22,665 nucleotides of DNA from Desulfuromonas sp. SDB (GTDB lineage Bacteria > SDB-A), in assembly GCA_001412365.1 (NCBI GenBank), contig LKUE01000208.1, forward strand, positions 1 to 22,665. The letters are read 5' to 3'. The notes under the pieces were generated by a model. It saw only the letters and a program-made list of their open reading frames with translations. It was not told the DNA's origin and did not search any database. Position 1 is the stretch's first letter; each line of letters begins with the position of its first letter. This document shows, one piece after another, positions 21,373-22,665 of the stretch. A program made the position numbers and the translations under genes.

Positions 21373-21918
21373 ATGAAAGCCATAATTGTGAGGGCAATAG
21401 CTGATTTGGTGAAGGAAAAATTTGGCAGGGACAAGTGGGAGGAAATTCTGGAGAAATCCGGTTATCCCAAAGGATATTATTTTTTGACTTCCCAGGATAT
21501 TGATGATGGAAAAGTAATGGGAATTATAGGGTCAACTTGTGAAGTGCTAAATGCTCCTCTGGATAAAGTAATTGATCTTTTTGGCATTTACTGGGTTAGC
21601 ATATTTGCACCAAAATTTTATACAGACCTGTTCAAGAAATTTACTTCTGCCAGAGATATGCTCACTAAAATGAATTCGATTCACACCATGATTGTACAAA
21701 ATACTGTAAATGCCAGACCACCAGCCATAGAATATAACTGGCAGGATAAAAACACTCTGATTATGACCTACAAATCAGAAAGAGGTCTGATTGATCTTTT
21801 TGTAGCTCTGATCAAAGGAGTAGGGGTTTATTTCAAGGAAAATATTGAAGTATCCAAGGTGGATGAACGGAATGTGAAAGTTGTCTTTCCCCAACCTCAG
21901 CAACAGCCTGGGTTTTAG
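21373..21918 (+). CDS. H-NOX (heme NO-binding) sensor protein
   Basis: The 181-aa stand-alone domain matches H-NOX from end to end: KEKFGRDKWEEILEKSGY in the N-terminal helical part, the proximal heme ligand H104 in MNSIHTMIV, the conserved proline after it (RPPAIEY), and Y133-x-S135-x-R137 (YKSER), which binds the heme propionates. The position of the distal Tyr that stabilises O2 in the Thermoanaerobacter protein appears to be Leu142, predicting an NO (and CO) sensor that excludes O2. Stand-alone H-NOX proteins act through a partner, usually a histidine kinase or diguanylate cyclase. Here the adjacent gene encodes a roadblock-like protein instead. GGGAGG precedes the ATG. Confidence 0.93.
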   Translation: MKAIIVRAIADLVKEKFGRDKWEEILEKSGYPKGYYFLTSQDIDDGKVMGIIGSTCEVLNAPLDKVIDLFGIYWVSIFAPKFYTDLFKKFTSARDMLTKMNSIHTMIVQNTVNARPPAIEYNWQDKNTLIMTYKSERGLIDLFVALIKGVGVYFKENIEVSKVDERNVKVVFPQPQQQPGF

Positions 21919-21989
21919 ATCTAAATCTTAAACGTTATTTTATGCTTATCTAGGTCTTTATCATTTAAGTTTTTTATTTAGCCAGTTAC

Positions 21990-22547
21990 ATGAATACAAT
22001 TAATCTTGAAAACATGAAAATTAGAATTGTTAAATTAACAATTTTAATCACCATGGTTTTTCTGAATAATTTTTGTTCCGGTCAAAATCAACGGAACTTG
22101 AGTGTTCCCCAGAGTTCAGCAAGTGATGAAAATATAATTTATGTTTCCCAAGAAGATGAGCAGATGAATCAAGCTATTAACTTTGCCCGGTCAAAATTAG
22201 ATTATTTTATTGAAAATCTGAAAAACAATCCGGAAGATCAATACCACTATTCGGTGAAAGCTGCCTTTACCACTGCCGGTGAAGATGAAGTGGAACATCT
22301 GTGGATAAGTGAAGTAACTTACGACAGCGGGTATTTTAAGGGCACTATTTCCAATGAACCCCGATTGGTTGACCATATACAGTACGGTCAATATATTCAG
22401 GTTCCGGTCAATAATGTAACTGATTGGCTGATTGTGGATGAGGATGGATCAGTAACCGGCGGTTATACCATTAAAGTTCTCCGAAACCGGATGAGTGATC
22501 AGGAACGGGAACAATTTGATCGCAATACCGGTTTTATATTCGATTAA
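21990..22547 (+). CDS. Exported DUF2314 domain protein
   Basis: The second ATG (22014) gives a clean signal sequence (MKIRIVKLTILITMVFLNNF), so it may be the true start; the ATG at 21990 adds eight residues, and neither has a Shine-Dalgarno. A Cys follows the hydrophobic stretch, but the lipobox is poor (NNFC). Residues ~70-170 match DUF2314 (YegJ-like): FIENLKNN, YSVKAAFTT, EHLWISEVTYDSGYFKGTIS, YGQYIQVPVNNVTDWLIVD and GGYTIKVLRNRM. The domain's function is unknown. It lies 71 bases after the H-NOX gene in the same direction, so co-transcription is possible but not certain. Confidence 0.85.
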   Translation: MNTINLENMKIRIVKLTILITMVFLNNFCSGQNQRNLSVPQSSASDENIIYVSQEDEQMNQAINFARSKLDYFIENLKNNPEDQYHYSVKAAFTTAGEDEVEHLWISEVTYDSGYFKGTISNEPRLVDHIQYGQYIQVPVNNVTDWLIVDEDGSVTGGYTIKVLRNRMSDQEREQFDRNTGFIFD

Positions 22548-22568
22548 CCTCATTTAGTATTTATCCAG

Positions 22569-22665
22569 TTGAAAGATACTCTTTATAAACCAAATCCCAG
22601 CATCCGAATTGCCTTTCAGCTATCTGCCCCCTATCTATCCGTATTGTTTTTTTGGGTGGGATTAA
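22569..22665 (+). CDS. Possible start of a membrane protein (3' partial)
   Basis: A frame open to the right edge begins at a TTG at 22569, after an in-frame stop at 22545-22547. It reads KDTLYKPNPSIRIAFQ and then a hydrophobic run (LSAPYLSVLFFWVGL), like the start of an integral membrane protein. There is no ATG and no clear ribosome-binding site, and only 32 codons are visible, so the product cannot be named. Confidence 0.3.
   Translation, partial: MKDTLYKPNPSIRIAFQLSAPYLSVLFFWVGL

Noticed and set aside
21927-21969. Terminator-like CTTAAA...TTTAAG followed by TTTTTT after the H-NOX gene
   Set aside because: A 6-bp AT-rich stem with a ~31-nt loop would be too unstable to be a credible intrinsic terminator.

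Overview
The window is AT-rich and densely coded on both strands. It looks like chromosomal DNA from a Gram-negative bacterium of the Fibrobacteres-Chlorobi-Bacteroidetes (FCB) group or a relative such as Cloacimonadota. Two exported proteins (174 aa and 729 aa) end in type IX secretion (T9SS)-type sorting domains. There is also a sigma-54 enhancer-binding protein, a lipoprotein-type membrane-fusion subunit and a bacterial RRM protein. The phylum assignment is inference from gene content. No tRNA, rRNA, CRISPR array or insertion sequence was found.

Layout. (1) The 3' part of a transglutaminase-like protein enters from the left edge and converges on a two-gene minus-strand operon across a perfect 26-bp palindrome. 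(2) That operon encodes a YadA-head/S74-chaperone surface protein and a small exported protein with a T9SS tail. It is preceded by a textbook sigma-54 promoter and an array of 15-bp palindromes, and directly upstream lies a 1717-aa regulator. The regulator's domain order is protein kinase-like, AAA ATPase, TPR repeats, GAF, sigma-54 AAA+ and Fis-type HTH. Regulator, operators, promoter and surface targets form one self-contained module, the most striking structure in the window. (3) An RRM RNA-binding protein follows, with a leader holding a short ORF and a hairpin. Next is a translationally coupled pair: a zinc-ribbon methyltransferase and a PD-(D/E)XK-like/winged-helix protein. (4) About 310 bp of non-coding DNA carries degenerate short-repeat remnants and two hairpins. 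(5) A secreted M14 carboxypeptidase with a T9SS tail is divergent from a small, possibly leaderless membrane protein and a GNAT acetyltransferase. (6) A compact five-gene minus-strand operon encodes a YbhGFSR-like ABC-2 efflux system: membrane-fusion lipoprotein, two separate ATPases and two permeases. (7) A small GNAT is followed by a roadblock/LC7-like protein paired with an H-NOX heme NO sensor, then an exported DUF2314 protein and a possible gene start at the right edge.

Functional reading. Much of the window concerns the envelope: export, surface display, efflux and extracellular proteolysis. Two signalling modules stand out. One is the sigma-54 regulator with its adjacent surface-protein operon. 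The other is an H-NOX sensor next to a roadblock-like protein instead of the usual histidine kinase, cyclase or chemoreceptor.
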